Origin: an uncultured Bacteroidales bacterium
Lineage (GTDB): Bacteria > Bacteroidota > Bacteroidia > Bacteroidales > Paludibacteraceae
DNA length: 38,102 nucleotides
Assembly (NCBI GenBank): GCA_903830915.1
Contig: CAIKVR010000279.1
Coordinates: forward strand, 1-38,102
Direction of reading: 5' to 3'
This document shows positions 17,731 to 26,015 of the stretch, in pieces (the stretch's first letter is position 1; each line of letters begins with the position of its first letter). The notes beneath the pieces were generated by a model. The model was given only the letters and a program-made list of their open reading frames with translations, searched no databases and was not told where the DNA came from. Both the position numbers and the translations under genes were made by a program.

Positions 17731-18873
17731 TTATACTTCCTTGAAAAGAGTAATGGTCATGGTTTGATTATGAAGTTCACAGTGTTGTTCAAATGGTTTG
17801 GTAGGACAAATTTCTCCATAGGAGTAAAATCCCGTGATTGTCGCGTTATTGCCGATTACTTCCCGTACGCTGTCGAGTTCCTCTTCAACCCGTTGTTTCA
17901 ATACTAACTTACGACCTACACAACTAATAAGGATTGCGAGATCCGGATCCGAATTTTTAATGCTCATTTTCGACATTTCGGCTGCGCCGGTAGCACCATC
18001 TATCAGTCGGTCATTATTAGCTTTCATTAGTCGTACATATTCGCCCTGAGGGATATCGCCAGCAAAAATCATACTTCCATCAGTTTCATTTACAGACAGA
18101 ATAGTTCTAACCAATGATGTTTCAGTATCTTTAATTATCAAACTTAATGGAAATAAAAGCGCAGATGCAGGAAGATTGGCAGCATGATCGCCAAGAAATT
18201 TTTTGTAAAGTTCAAGTGCTGGTTGTCCATCAAGTTCATACAGCGTATTTCCTATAGATTTGGTAACTTCCCGATCTACTCCAAACGAATCCCAACCTCC
18301 CATGGAGCCATATCCAATCTGAAGAATTTCGCTGTAAAACCCAATAGCAAGAACCAGATTTTTTTCACCGGCTTTATTATGTACTATTACTGTTTCGCTA
18401 AAATTATCCTGATCACCCGCCAAACCTCCTGTAATTGATATCCGTTTGTTGAAACGACTGTTTAGCCCTTTTGTAAGCTCACTACCATTGATATTTAACC
18501 CTTCGGAAATTATCACAACATGAATAAGTTGTTCTTTATCAAGCTTGGCTGCCAGTCTTTCACCAACCTTAAAGCTATCTTCCATCGTATTGATATGTTC
18601 TTCGGCAATCTCTACTTTTGACTTCTCAAACCAAATTGCTGTAGATATAATATTTTGGTTGAATACCTCTTGCTGGCATATTTCTCCGGATGTGGAACAG
18701 CCCACAATATTTGCAACAGGGTATTCTGTTTTCAAATAATCAATGTGTTTCTGTTCTTTGAGTAGTTCTTTATTTCCAAAAACAAAAACTAACTGAGAAT
18801 TGTTATTCAGAGAATTCACATTTTTTTTCTCCCATCCTGTGGTTGTGGAATAAATACATTGTTCAGTTTTCAT
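17731..18873 (-). CDS. FIST-domain sensory protein
   Basis: A 380-residue soluble protein matching the FIST N and FIST C domain pair, proposed to sense small ligands (possibly amino acids) in signal transduction. Landmarks are NIVGCSTSGEICQQEVF (N domain, about 55-75), ITGGLAGDQDNFSETVIVHN (about 147-167), GYGSMGGWDSFGVDREVTKS, and the C-terminal VIGNNATITGFYSYGEICPT. The paired GCSTSGEI and GFYSYGEI motifs are typical of the family. It is the first gene of a two-gene operon, 10 bases before the hybrid kinase, a frequent association for FIST proteins. The ligand is unknown. Confidence 0.9.
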   Translation of the reverse strand: MKTEQCIYSTTTGWEKKNVNSLNNNSQLVFVFGNKELLKEQKHIDYLKTEYPVANIVGCSTSGEICQQEVFNQNIISTAIWFEKSKVEIAEEHINTMEDSFKVGERLAAKLDKEQLIHVVIISEGLNINGSELTKGLNSRFNKRISITGGLAGDQDNFSETVIVHNKAGEKNLVLAIGFYSEILQIGYGSMGGWDSFGVDREVTKSIGNTLYELDGQPALELYKKFLGDHAANLPASALLFPLSLIIKDTETSLVRTILSVNETDGSMIFAGDIPQGEYVRLMKANNDRLIDGATGAAEMSKMSIKNSDPDLAILISCVGRKLVLKQRVEEELDSVREVIGNNATITGFYSYGEICPTKPFEQHCELHNQTMTITLFKEV

Positions 18874-19295
18874 AATTTTTTCAAAATAAAAGGGTAAATA
18901 AGATTAATGGAAATTGAAAATTAAAGGAATTATTTTTTGTAAAACAATTTTTGCTACAGAAAATGTAAGTTATACTATGCAAATGTAGGTAATTTTTTTT
19001 AATCAGCTTGTTTGTTAAGGAAAAATAATTAAATAGACTAATTGTTTGATTTGGTTAGTACATAATAAATAAGGATAAAAGCGAAAAATTCAACTTTAAT
19101 TGCTAAAACAGTTTTTTTATAAAAACTTTCATTTATATTTGCGCTATTCATATTTCAGAAAATTGTGTTTTAAGCACAAAAAGATAAAAATCAAACGTAA
19201 ATTCAAATAATTTGTAATAACTCCAATTATACAATTAATTTATTTTTTATCTTTGTGACCGAATTCAAAAAATTAATTTTTATATTCTCCAGCAG
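18874..19295. other. Divergent intergenic region between sensory and respiratory operons
   Basis: A 422-base, strongly AT-rich gap with no coding potential noticed. Half-promoter signals exist in both directions. The minus strand has CAAATGTA at 18980-18987 (TACATTTG when read on the minus strand), about 107 bases before the FIST gene. The plus strand has TATATTTG at 19134-19141 and TATCTTTG at 19248-19255, before the respiratory operon. No riboswitch or operator palindrome was recognised. Confidence 0.5.
19248..19255 (+). promoter_or_regulatory. Candidate -7 box of the respiratory operon
   Basis: TATCTTTG matches TAnnTTTG, the -7 consensus of Bacteroidota, and would start transcription about 35 bases before the ATG at 19296. 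No TTTG lies 19-21 bases upstream; the nearest is 33 bases away (19211-19214), so the call rests on the -7 box and position only. TATATTTG at 19134-19141 is an alternative. Confidence 0.4.
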
Positions 19296-20261
19296 ATGAG
19301 TGAGAACCAAGAAAAACCCAAAAAAAGAACACGTAGAGAGTTCATACAGGATTTAGGAATTGTAGGAATTGGCACCCTGATTGGCGGTTCAGCCATATTT
19401 GCAGGGGTTAATTATGATAAAAGAAAGAAAGCTGCCGAGCGCGTAAAAGTGCTTACTGCCGAAAATGAAGTGATGGAAGTTGAGAAAAGCGAACTGGCAA
19501 AGTCTGCCAAACCTGCTCTCGAAAATCTTACTTATTTGCAACAACAGGGGCGAGAAGGAATGGCTGGTAAACGATTTGTGATGATTATAGACCTGTCGAA
19601 ATGCCGCAACGCCCGCAAATGTATGGCTGCTTGCAACGAAGCTCACCACCTTCGCCCCGAACAACACCACATCAACGTACTGAAAATGCAGGATTCTGCC
19701 AATACGCCTGCCTATTATATGCCAAAACCTTGTCAGCATTGTGACAATCCGCCCTGTACGGCTGTTTGTCCGGTGGATGCCACCTTCAAACGTCAGGATG
19801 GCATTGTACTGATTGACAACGAACGCTGTATCGGTTGCCGTTTTTGTATTGCAGCTTGTCCGTACAGTGCCCGCGTGTTCAATTGGGCAGAACCAATTCA
19901 CTCGCTCGAAGACGAAGGCAAAGTTTATAATGTGGAATTAAATGTTCCGCAGAAAAAAGGTACTATCAGCAAATGTCTTTTCAGTGCCGACCGTGTACGT
20001 GAAGGTAAATTGCCATATTGTGTTTCGGCTTGTCCGAACGGTGTGTATTATTTTGGCGACGAAAACGAAGATGCCGTGACTAATGGAACTACCAAAGAAA
20101 CAGTTCGTTTCCGTAAATTACTGGAAGACAACGGCGGTTACACCCTGATGCCCGAACTGGGAACACATCCGCGTGTGTACTATCTGCCTCCGAAAGGGAA
20201 AGAATATCCGTTTCAGGAAAAAGATAAGGAAGAAGCAAGAGAAAGACTACACAATTCATAA
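19296..20261 (+). CDS. Tat-exported 4Fe-4S cluster protein (NrfC/HybA/PsrB-like)
   Basis: Periplasmic electron-transfer subunit of 321 residues. The N-terminus has a twin-arginine signal (KKRTRREFIQDLGIVGIGTL, hydrophobic to about 40). Four cysteine groups appear in the order known for dicluster ferredoxin subunits: CRNARKCMAAC (with wider spacing than the usual CxxCxxC), CQHCDNPPCTAVCP, CIGCRFCIAACPYSARVF, and CLFSADRVREGKLPYCVSAC. It can thus hold up to four 4Fe-4S clusters. It heads the operon, 95 bases before an NrfD-like quinol-site protein. In related complexes this type of subunit passes electrons between NrfD and a partner. No molybdopterin subunit is encoded nearby. Confidence 0.92.
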   Translation: MSENQEKPKKRTRREFIQDLGIVGIGTLIGGSAIFAGVNYDKRKKAAERVKVLTAENEVMEVEKSELAKSAKPALENLTYLQQQGREGMAGKRFVMIIDLSKCRNARKCMAACNEAHHLRPEQHHINVLKMQDSANTPAYYMPKPCQHCDNPPCTAVCPVDATFKRQDGIVLIDNERCIGCRFCIAACPYSARVFNWAEPIHSLEDEGKVYNVELNVPQKKGTISKCLFSADRVREGKLPYCVSACPNGVYYFGDENEDAVTNGTTKETVRFRKLLEDNGGYTLMPELGTHPRVYYLPPKGKEYPFQEKDKEEARERLHNS

Positions 20262-20297
20262 TTAATAATTCACAATTAATAATTAAGATTGGAAATT

Positions 20298-20322
20298 CTT
20301 GACAAGTCAAGCGGCAAAGCCG
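20298..20322 (+). promoter_or_regulatory. Two adjacent small hairpins in the FeS-nrfD spacer
   Basis: CTTGA-CAAG-TCAAG (20298-20311) is directly followed by CGGC-AAA-GCCG (20312-20322). The rest of the 95-base spacer is AT-rich (repeated AATTCAT/TAATTAATAATT). No T-tract follows, so termination is unlikely. An mRNA processing or stabilising role between the first and second genes is possible. Confidence 0.35.
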
Positions 20323-20356
20323 AGCAGAAAATTATATTATTGGAAATTGAAATATT

Positions 20357-21685
20357 ATGACAAAACAATCAAAAACAGATAAAATTACGTCCGATTTGCT
20401 GCGGCCAATCCGGTTGAACTGGAGTTTTAAAATTTGGTTTGGATTTCTGGGATTAGCGCTTCTGGTATGTTTGGGAGCGTATGGATTGCAGTTGAAAAAC
20501 GGTTTATCGGTAACCGGACTGGGAGATTATGTGTCGTGGGGTATGTATTTATCCAACTTCGTATTTTTTGTGGCTACCTCTTTAATCGGTATGCTTATCA
20601 GTGCAGTACTTGGACTTAGCGGTCAGAAATGGGCTGCACCACTGGCACGCATTGCCGAAATTATTGCGCTCGCATTTGCAGCAGTGGCAGGTTTGGTTAT
20701 TGTGATGGACATGGGGCGTCCCGAACGGTTGCTCAATGTATTTATTCACGGACGTGTACAGTCGCCCATTCTATGGGATGTGACAGTGATTACTATCTAC
20801 ATGGTAATCAGTGCCTTGTTTCTGTATATCCCGTTGATTCCCGATTTGAAAATTTGCTCTGAAAAATTGGATGTACCGCCTTTTCTAAAGAAAATCTACA
20901 AAATCCTTTCGTTGAATTGGGAAGGTACCATTGAACAGAAAAAAATGATTCAACAATCGACCCGTGTTATTGCCATTTTCATTATACCAGTGGCTTTAGC
21001 TATTCACACAGTTACGTCATGGCTTTTTGCAAACACAATGCGAGTAGGTTGGGATTCCACCATTTTCGGGCCTTACTTTGTAACAGGTGCTTTTGTTTCG
21101 GGAACTGCTGCGGTAATTATTGCCATGTATGTTTTCCGCAAAAATTATAAACTCGAGGAATATATTACCGAGAAACTTTTCGATATGATTGGTAAGTTGA
21201 TGGTGTTGGTTTCGCTGATATATCTGTATTTCAACCTGAATGAATACATGGTTCCGGGCTTCAAAATGAAGGAGATGGAAGCAATTTTGATTCGTGATTT
21301 ATTTTCCGGCAATCATGCTATATTGTTCTGGTCAGTTCAGTTACTCGGTCTTGTAGTGCCAATTATCCTGTTGTTATTCAAAAAAATGAGAAAACCGCTT
21401 CCAATGCTTGTGATTGGATTTATGGTATTGCTTGGCGCATGGTTTAAACGTTATATCATTGTAGTTCCAACTATGGAACACCCGTTTCTGCCCATTCAGA
21501 ATGTGCCACAAAGTTGGAAAATTTATACTCCTACACTTATAGAAATACTGGTAACACTTGCTCCGATGATTATGGTGTTGATGATTATCACCATTCTGGC
21601 AAAGGTAATTCCGATTGTTTCGGTGAGTGAAACCCTCGAACATCTGGAAAGCGTTGAACAGGCTGAAGGAGAATTGAAAAAATAA
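20357..21685 (+). CDS. NrfD/ActC-like membrane quinol-site protein
   Basis: A 442-residue integral membrane protein with about ten hydrophobic segments, matching the ten-helix NrfD/HybB/ActC type rather than the eight-helix PsrC type. Visible landmarks are SWGMYLSNFVFFVATS, MDMGRPERLLNVFIHGRVQS (typical of the superfamily), HTVTSWLFA and AWFKRYIIVVPTM. These proteins bind menaquinol/ubiquinol at the periplasmic side and hand electrons to an FeS subunit. Its place between the 4Fe-4S protein and a membrane cytochrome c suggests quinol oxidation feeding the oxidase encoded downstream. That direction of flow is inference from the operon. Confidence 0.9.
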   Translation: MTKQSKTDKITSDLLRPIRLNWSFKIWFGFLGLALLVCLGAYGLQLKNGLSVTGLGDYVSWGMYLSNFVFFVATSLIGMLISAVLGLSGQKWAAPLARIAEIIALAFAAVAGLVIVMDMGRPERLLNVFIHGRVQSPILWDVTVITIYMVISALFLYIPLIPDLKICSEKLDVPPFLKKIYKILSLNWEGTIEQKKMIQQSTRVIAIFIIPVALAIHTVTSWLFANTMRVGWDSTIFGPYFVTGAFVSGTAAVIIAMYVFRKNYKLEEYITEKLFDMIGKLMVLVSLIYLYFNLNEYMVPGFKMKEMEAILIRDLFSGNHAILFWSVQLLGLVVPIILLLFKKMRKPLPMLVIGFMVLLGAWFKRYIIVVPTMEHPFLPIQNVPQSWKIYTPTLIEILVTLAPMIMVLMIITILAKVIPIVSVSETLEHLESVEQAEGELKK

Positions 21686-21716
21686 ATATTTAGGTCCTAT
21701 ATCAATCTGACTACTT

Positions 21717-22625
21717 ATGTACAATAGAAATTTTAAAATAGTTGCCCTTGCTGTTGTTTCAGTATTTTTCCTGCAAACCTTTGCTCAGAATAACTGGAAT
21801 GTACCTGCCGATAAAAAAGCCAAAAATAGTTATATCAAATTCGATGCTGCATCAGCAGGTCAGGGTGAAGCCATTTACAATAAAAACTGTGCTTCATGTC
21901 ACGGAAATCCGGGCAAAGGCAATGTTCAGAAAACACTAAATCCTATTCCTCCTGATTTATCTTCAATTGGAACGCAATCACTTACTGATGGTGAATTATT
22001 CTACATCTTGTCATCAGGACGTGGTTTGATGCCTAATTTTAAAAGCATGCTTTCGGATGAAGAACGCTGGAAAGTGATTTCGTATATCCGCAGTTTCAAT
22101 AAGGGTTATGTGCAGACACTTTCCAAATTTGACCCCAACAAAGCCAAACTAATAAAGGTTAGCACCAATTATGACCGGAAAACCGCACAGGTGAAAGTAG
22201 ATGTAAAAGTGAATGAGAAATCGGGAATTGTTGCTTTGAAAAATGCGGAAATTGGATTGTTTGTAACCCGCTATTTCGGCAAACTGCAGATTCAGAAAAA
22301 TCAGCTTACCAATGCCGATGGTCAGACAGTTTTTGATTTCCCGAAAGATATTCCAGGCGACAAAACCGGAACTGTCGAACTGGTAGTGAAACTGAATGAC
22401 GAAAACTACGGTGAAATAGAATCTTCGACCAAACTGCAACTGGGCGTGCCAACCGATAAACCTGCACTAACCGACAAACGGGCTATCTGGGGAACTTTGG
22501 CAAAAGCTCCTTTCTGGATTATTTTACTTTATTTGGCTGGTGTGTTTGCATTTGGTGCTGTGTTATTGTATCTGATTTTTGCGCTCAATAAAATTCGCAA
22601 ATCGGGTAGCAATAAACCACAATAA
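21717..22625 (+). CDS. Membrane-anchored monohaem cytochrome c
   Basis: A 302-residue protein. A signal peptide (about 1-23, VALAVVSVFFLQTFAQ) is followed by a class I cytochrome c domain (about 40-130) with the haem motif C58-A-S-C61-H62 and a likely Met ligand in GLMPNFKSM. A beta-rich domain of about 130 residues (about 140-255) looks Ig-like. One C-terminal membrane helix (about 265-290: FWIILLYLAGVFAFGAVLLY) anchors it on the periplasmic side. It lies 31 bases after the NrfD-like gene and is the probable electron carrier from the FeS/NrfD unit to cytochrome oxidase. Confidence 0.9.
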   Translation: MYNRNFKIVALAVVSVFFLQTFAQNNWNVPADKKAKNSYIKFDAASAGQGEAIYNKNCASCHGNPGKGNVQKTLNPIPPDLSSIGTQSLTDGELFYILSSGRGLMPNFKSMLSDEERWKVISYIRSFNKGYVQTLSKFDPNKAKLIKVSTNYDRKTAQVKVDVKVNEKSGIVALKNAEIGLFVTRYFGKLQIQKNQLTNADGQTVFDFPKDIPGDKTGTVELVVKLNDENYGEIESSTKLQLGVPTDKPALTDKRAIWGTLAKAPFWIILLYLAGVFAFGAVLLYLIFALNKIRKSGSNKPQ

Positions 22626-22635
22626 AACTAAAAAT

Positions 22636-23412
22636 ATGAAGAGTAACTTTCTTTCTATTGCAGCAGTTTGTTTGCTTTTAAGCTTACAAACAGCATTTTC
22701 ACAGGTTGATCAGTCGGGTGAGGTAGGCGTGTACGAGCATTTGGGAACTACGTTGCCACTCGATCTGAAATTTGCCACTGATAAAGCTGATTCGGTTACA
22801 CTCCGTCAACTCATTACTAAGCCAACAATTTTGTCGTTTGTATATTTCGATTGTCCGGGGCTTTGCAGTCCGCTACTCGAAGGAGTAGGGGATGTTATCC
22901 GCAAAACGCCGACAGAGGTATTAGGCAAAGATTATCAGGTAATTACGATTAGTTTCAACTACCGTGATACGCCGCAGAAAGCAAAAGACAAGAAAAATAA
23001 ATTTGTAGAACGTTACTCGAAGAATCATGCCGATGGCTGGATTTTTCTAACAACTGACAGTTCAACAATTTTCAAGATAACAAATGCAACCGGTTTCAAA
23101 GTAAAAGCTGTGGGATTGGACTTCGTTCATCCGTCGGCAATTATTGCTGTAAGTCCTACCGGGAAAATTACACGTTATCTGTATGGAATCACATTCCTGA
23201 CTTCTGATTTTAAACTGGCAATTATCGAAGCCGGCAAAGAACAAGCCAGACCAACGATTCAAAAGTTGTTGTTGATGTGTTATACTTATGATCCTGAGAA
23301 CAAACGATTCGCATTGGATGTTACTAAAATTGCAGGAACAATGATCGTATTTTTCATTGCAGTATTTTTCATTGTTTATATTTTAAGACCAAAAAAGAAA
23401 AATCAAAACTAA
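22636..23412 (+). CDS. SCO1/SenC-type copper chaperone
   Basis: Thioredoxin-fold protein that delivers copper to, or maintains, the CuA site of cytochrome oxidase. The preferred start at 22636 gives 258 residues and a clean signal peptide (MKSNFLSIAAVCLLLSLQTA, cleavage near FSQ). An in-frame ATG at 22579 would overlap the preceding gene and is less likely. Copper ligands are visible as C73 and C77 (CPGLC) and H165 (DFVHPSA). A C-terminal membrane helix (about 228-250) is followed by a basic tail. It lies 10 bases after the cytochrome c gene and 6 bases before oxidase subunit I. Confidence 0.93.
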   Translation: MKSNFLSIAAVCLLLSLQTAFSQVDQSGEVGVYEHLGTTLPLDLKFATDKADSVTLRQLITKPTILSFVYFDCPGLCSPLLEGVGDVIRKTPTEVLGKDYQVITISFNYRDTPQKAKDKKNKFVERYSKNHADGWIFLTTDSSTIFKITNATGFKVKAVGLDFVHPSAIIAVSPTGKITRYLYGITFLTSDFKLAIIEAGKEQARPTIQKLLLMCYTYDPENKRFALDVTKIAGTMIVFFIAVFFIVYILRPKKKNQN

Positions 23413-23418
23413 ATTTAT

Positions 23419-25029
23419 ATGAGTAAAGAAGTCGGAAAAACCGAGTATGTAAGTTATCTCGACCATCAGGGCCAATATAAAGGCATTTTTGCCTGGATTT
23501 TTGCCACGGATCACAAACGCATTGGCTTGCTTTATATGTATGCCATTGCTGCATTTTTTGTTATCGGAGCCTTTCTGGGTTTAGCCATGCGAATTGAATT
23601 GATTGCGCCGGGCGAAACCATTATGAAACCACAAACCTACAATGGCATTTTTACTGTTCACGGTATTATCATGATTTTCATGGTGGTAATTCCGGGCTTG
23701 TCGGCAGTTTTTGGTAATTTCTTTTTACCTATAATGATTGGTGCAAAAGACGTTGCTTTCCCTAAACTGAACCGTTTCTCATGGTGGATATTCATGATTG
23801 GTAGCGTGATGGCTGTACTTTCACAATTGTTGAAAAGCGGCCCTCCGGATACCGGTTGGACATTTTATGCACCTTACAGCACCACTACCGGAACCAATGT
23901 AATTATGGCAACTTCAGCGGCTTTTGTGCTTGGTTTCTCATCCATTCTTACAGGGCTAAACTTTATTGTAACCATTCACCAAATGCGTGCTCCGGGCATG
24001 AAATTTTTCAACATGCCACTATTCCCCTGGGCAATTTATGCTACTGCATGGATTCAGTTGTTGGCAACACCAATAGTAGGTATCACATTAGTTATGCTTA
24101 TTGCAGAAAGACTATTCGGAATAGGGTTCTTCGATCCGGCATTGGGAGGTGACCCGCTGCTGTATCAGCACCTTTTCTGGATTTATTCACATCCGGCCGT
24201 TTATGTTATGATCCTGCCTGCCATGGGAGTTATTTCGGAAGTAATTCCTACTTTCTGTCAACGTAAAATCTATGGTTATAAAGCCATTGCACTTTCAAGT
24301 TTGGCAATTGCTGGTGTGGGATTCCTCGTTTGGGGACACCACATGTACACCTCGGGTATGAGCGAACAGGCTCGTTGGTTCTTCTCATTGCTGACATTTA
24401 TTGTTGCAGTTCCGAGTGCTATTAAGGTATTCAATTGGTTGTCAACCATGTACAAAGGCTCTATTGATATGCAACCGCCATTTCTGTATGCAGTTTCGTT
24501 TATCTTTCTGTTTATTATTGGTGGTACTACCGGTTTGATTTTGGGCTCGGTGGCAACTGATGTTCAGGTTCACGATACTTCCTTTGTTGTAGCGCACTTC
24601 CATTACATTATTTTTGGTGGTATGGGCTTTGCATTTTTCTCGGCCATTCATTATTGGCTACCCAAAATGTATGGCAGAATGTATAATATCAAACGTGCTA
24701 AGTGGGCTTGGGGATTCCTGTTTTTTGGATTCAACTTGTTGTATTTCCCGCAGTTTATAATTGGAATTCAGGGAATGCCACGGCGTTATTACGATTATTT
24801 GCCTCAATTCCAGTGGGCTCAGGTTATTTCAACAGTTGGAGGTTTCATAGTTGTTAGTGGTATTTTGATGATGATCTCCAATCTGATTGCCGGTGTGAGT
24901 AAAGGTGAAATTGCTACTGCCAATCCATGGCATGGCTCAACCCTCGAATGGCAAATTCCATCACCTCCATCCCTGGAAAATTTTGACGAAGATATTATTG
25001 TAAAAGAAAATCCGTACGATTACGAATAA
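23419..25029 (+). CDS. Haem-copper cytochrome c oxidase subunit I, A2 type
   Basis: Catalytic oxygen-reducing, proton-pumping subunit with about twelve membrane helices (536 residues). Ligands are visible: H81 (FTVHGII) and H395 for the low-spin haem, H393 for the high-spin haem (VVAHFHYIIF), and CuB ligands H258 (YSHPAVY), H307 and H308 (WGHHMY). Y262 is the cross-linked tyrosine. The YSHP motif in place of a glutamate marks the A2 subfamily, as in Thermus caa3. Subunit III begins 12 bases downstream. In this operon the usual II-I order is reversed: subunit II is encoded last. Confidence 0.97.
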   Translation: MSKEVGKTEYVSYLDHQGQYKGIFAWIFATDHKRIGLLYMYAIAAFFVIGAFLGLAMRIELIAPGETIMKPQTYNGIFTVHGIIMIFMVVIPGLSAVFGNFFLPIMIGAKDVAFPKLNRFSWWIFMIGSVMAVLSQLLKSGPPDTGWTFYAPYSTTTGTNVIMATSAAFVLGFSSILTGLNFIVTIHQMRAPGMKFFNMPLFPWAIYATAWIQLLATPIVGITLVMLIAERLFGIGFFDPALGGDPLLYQHLFWIYSHPAVYVMILPAMGVISEVIPTFCQRKIYGYKAIALSSLAIAGVGFLVWGHHMYTSGMSEQARWFFSLLTFIVAVPSAIKVFNWLSTMYKGSIDMQPPFLYAVSFIFLFIIGGTTGLILGSVATDVQVHDTSFVVAHFHYIIFGGMGFAFFSAIHYWLPKMYGRMYNIKRAKWAWGFLFFGFNLLYFPQFIIGIQGMPRRYYDYLPQFQWAQVISTVGGFIVVSGILMMISNLIAGVSKGEIATANPWHGSTLEWQIPSPPSLENFDEDIIVKENPYDYE

Positions 25030-25041
25030 AATAAACTTGTT

Positions 25042-25656
25042 ATGAGTGAAAAACATCATGTAGAAGAACACCGGGACGACGAAGCCAAAAAATTAGGCAT
25101 GTGGTTGTTTATTTTCACCGAGCTTTTGTTGTTTGGTGGATTGTTTATAGTGTATTCCATATTCAGATTTGAGTATCCCAAATGCTTCCGCGAAGGTAGT
25201 CTGGAATTGAGTGTAACCATTGGAGCTGTTAATACCATTGCACTGCTCATTAGTAGTATGACTGTGGCCATGGCACTTACTGCCGTTCAGAAAGGAAATA
25301 AAAAACTGGCTTTACAGCTAATTGCTGTTACCTTGCTTTTGGCTCTGTTATTTTTGGTAAACAAATACTTCGAATGGGGACATAAGTTTGAAATGGGATT
25401 ATATCCCGGATCGGAGACAATGAAACATCTCGACCGTGGTCATTTGTTGTATTTCAGTCTCTATTTCTTTATGACCGGATTACATGCTTTACACATAATA
25501 ATCGGTATGGTGCTGCTTTTTATTTGTATTTTTAAAGTAAAGAGTGGGAATGTGCACACAAAGAATTATTCATTTATGGAAAACGGCGCACTTTACTGGC
25601 ACCTTGTGGATTTAATTTGGATTTTCCTGTTCCCGTTGATGTATCTGATTTCATAA
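25042..25656 (+). CDS. Cytochrome c oxidase subunit III
   Basis: A 204-residue membrane protein with five hydrophobic segments, the short bacterial form of subunit III. Typical features are KKLGMWLFIFTELLLFGGLF near the N-terminus, a central segment (LLFLVNKYFEWGHKFEMGLY), and FMTGLHALHIIIGMV followed by YWHLVDLIWIFLFPLMYL at the end. Subunit III stabilises the catalytic core and the oxygen path. It lies between subunits I and IV. The soluble N-terminus is rich in His, Glu and Asp (EKHHVEEHRDDEAKK). Confidence 0.95.
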   Translation: MSEKHHVEEHRDDEAKKLGMWLFIFTELLLFGGLFIVYSIFRFEYPKCFREGSLELSVTIGAVNTIALLISSMTVAMALTAVQKGNKKLALQLIAVTLLLALLFLVNKYFEWGHKFEMGLYPGSETMKHLDRGHLLYFSLYFFMTGLHALHIIIGMVLLFICIFKVKSGNVHTKNYSFMENGALYWHLVDLIWIFLFPLMYLIS

Positions 25657-25673
25657 CTTTAAACACTCCAATT

Positions 25674-25958
25674 ATGGCAAATAACACATCACATACAACC
25701 GAATATAAAGTATTGGTACGTGTACTACTAATACTAATGACCATGACTTTGCTAACCATTAGTGTTACTACATTAAATTTGGGTGCATTCAGCGTAACAG
25801 TGGCATTGCTCATAGCCTGTTTTAAAGGGTACATGGTTCTATCTTATTTCATGCACTTAAAATACGAAAGTCTTTTGCTGCGAATATTGGTGGGAATGGT
25901 ATTCGTGCTTTTTGCACTGCTGGTTCTTATCACCTTTATTGATTATGCATACCGGTAA
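25674..25958 (+). CDS. Cytochrome c oxidase subunit IV (prokaryotic type)
   Basis: A 94-residue membrane protein with three hydrophobic segments. The start at 25674 (MANNTSHTTEYKVLVRV) is chosen because it lies 17 bases after the subunit III stop; an in-frame start at 25617 would overlap that gene. KGYMVLSYFMHLKYE between helices two and three matches the prokaryotic COX4 family. The role is accessory: assembly or stability of the oxidase. Confidence 0.9.
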   Translation: MANNTSHTTEYKVLVRVLLILMTMTLLTISVTTLNLGAFSVTVALLIACFKGYMVLSYFMHLKYESLLLRILVGMVFVLFALLVLITFIDYAYR

Positions 25959-26015
25959 TCAAATTAATTTCAGAGAATTGTAAACTGTAAATTATAAATT
26001 GAAAATTAAATAAAA

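Noticed and set aside
22579-22635. Upstream extension of the SCO gene
   Set aside because: It would overlap the preceding cytochrome c gene and disturb the signal peptide; the ATG at 22636 gives a proper one.
25617-25673. Upstream extension of oxidase subunit IV
   Set aside because: It overlaps the end of subunit III; the ATG at 25674 gives the usual family length.
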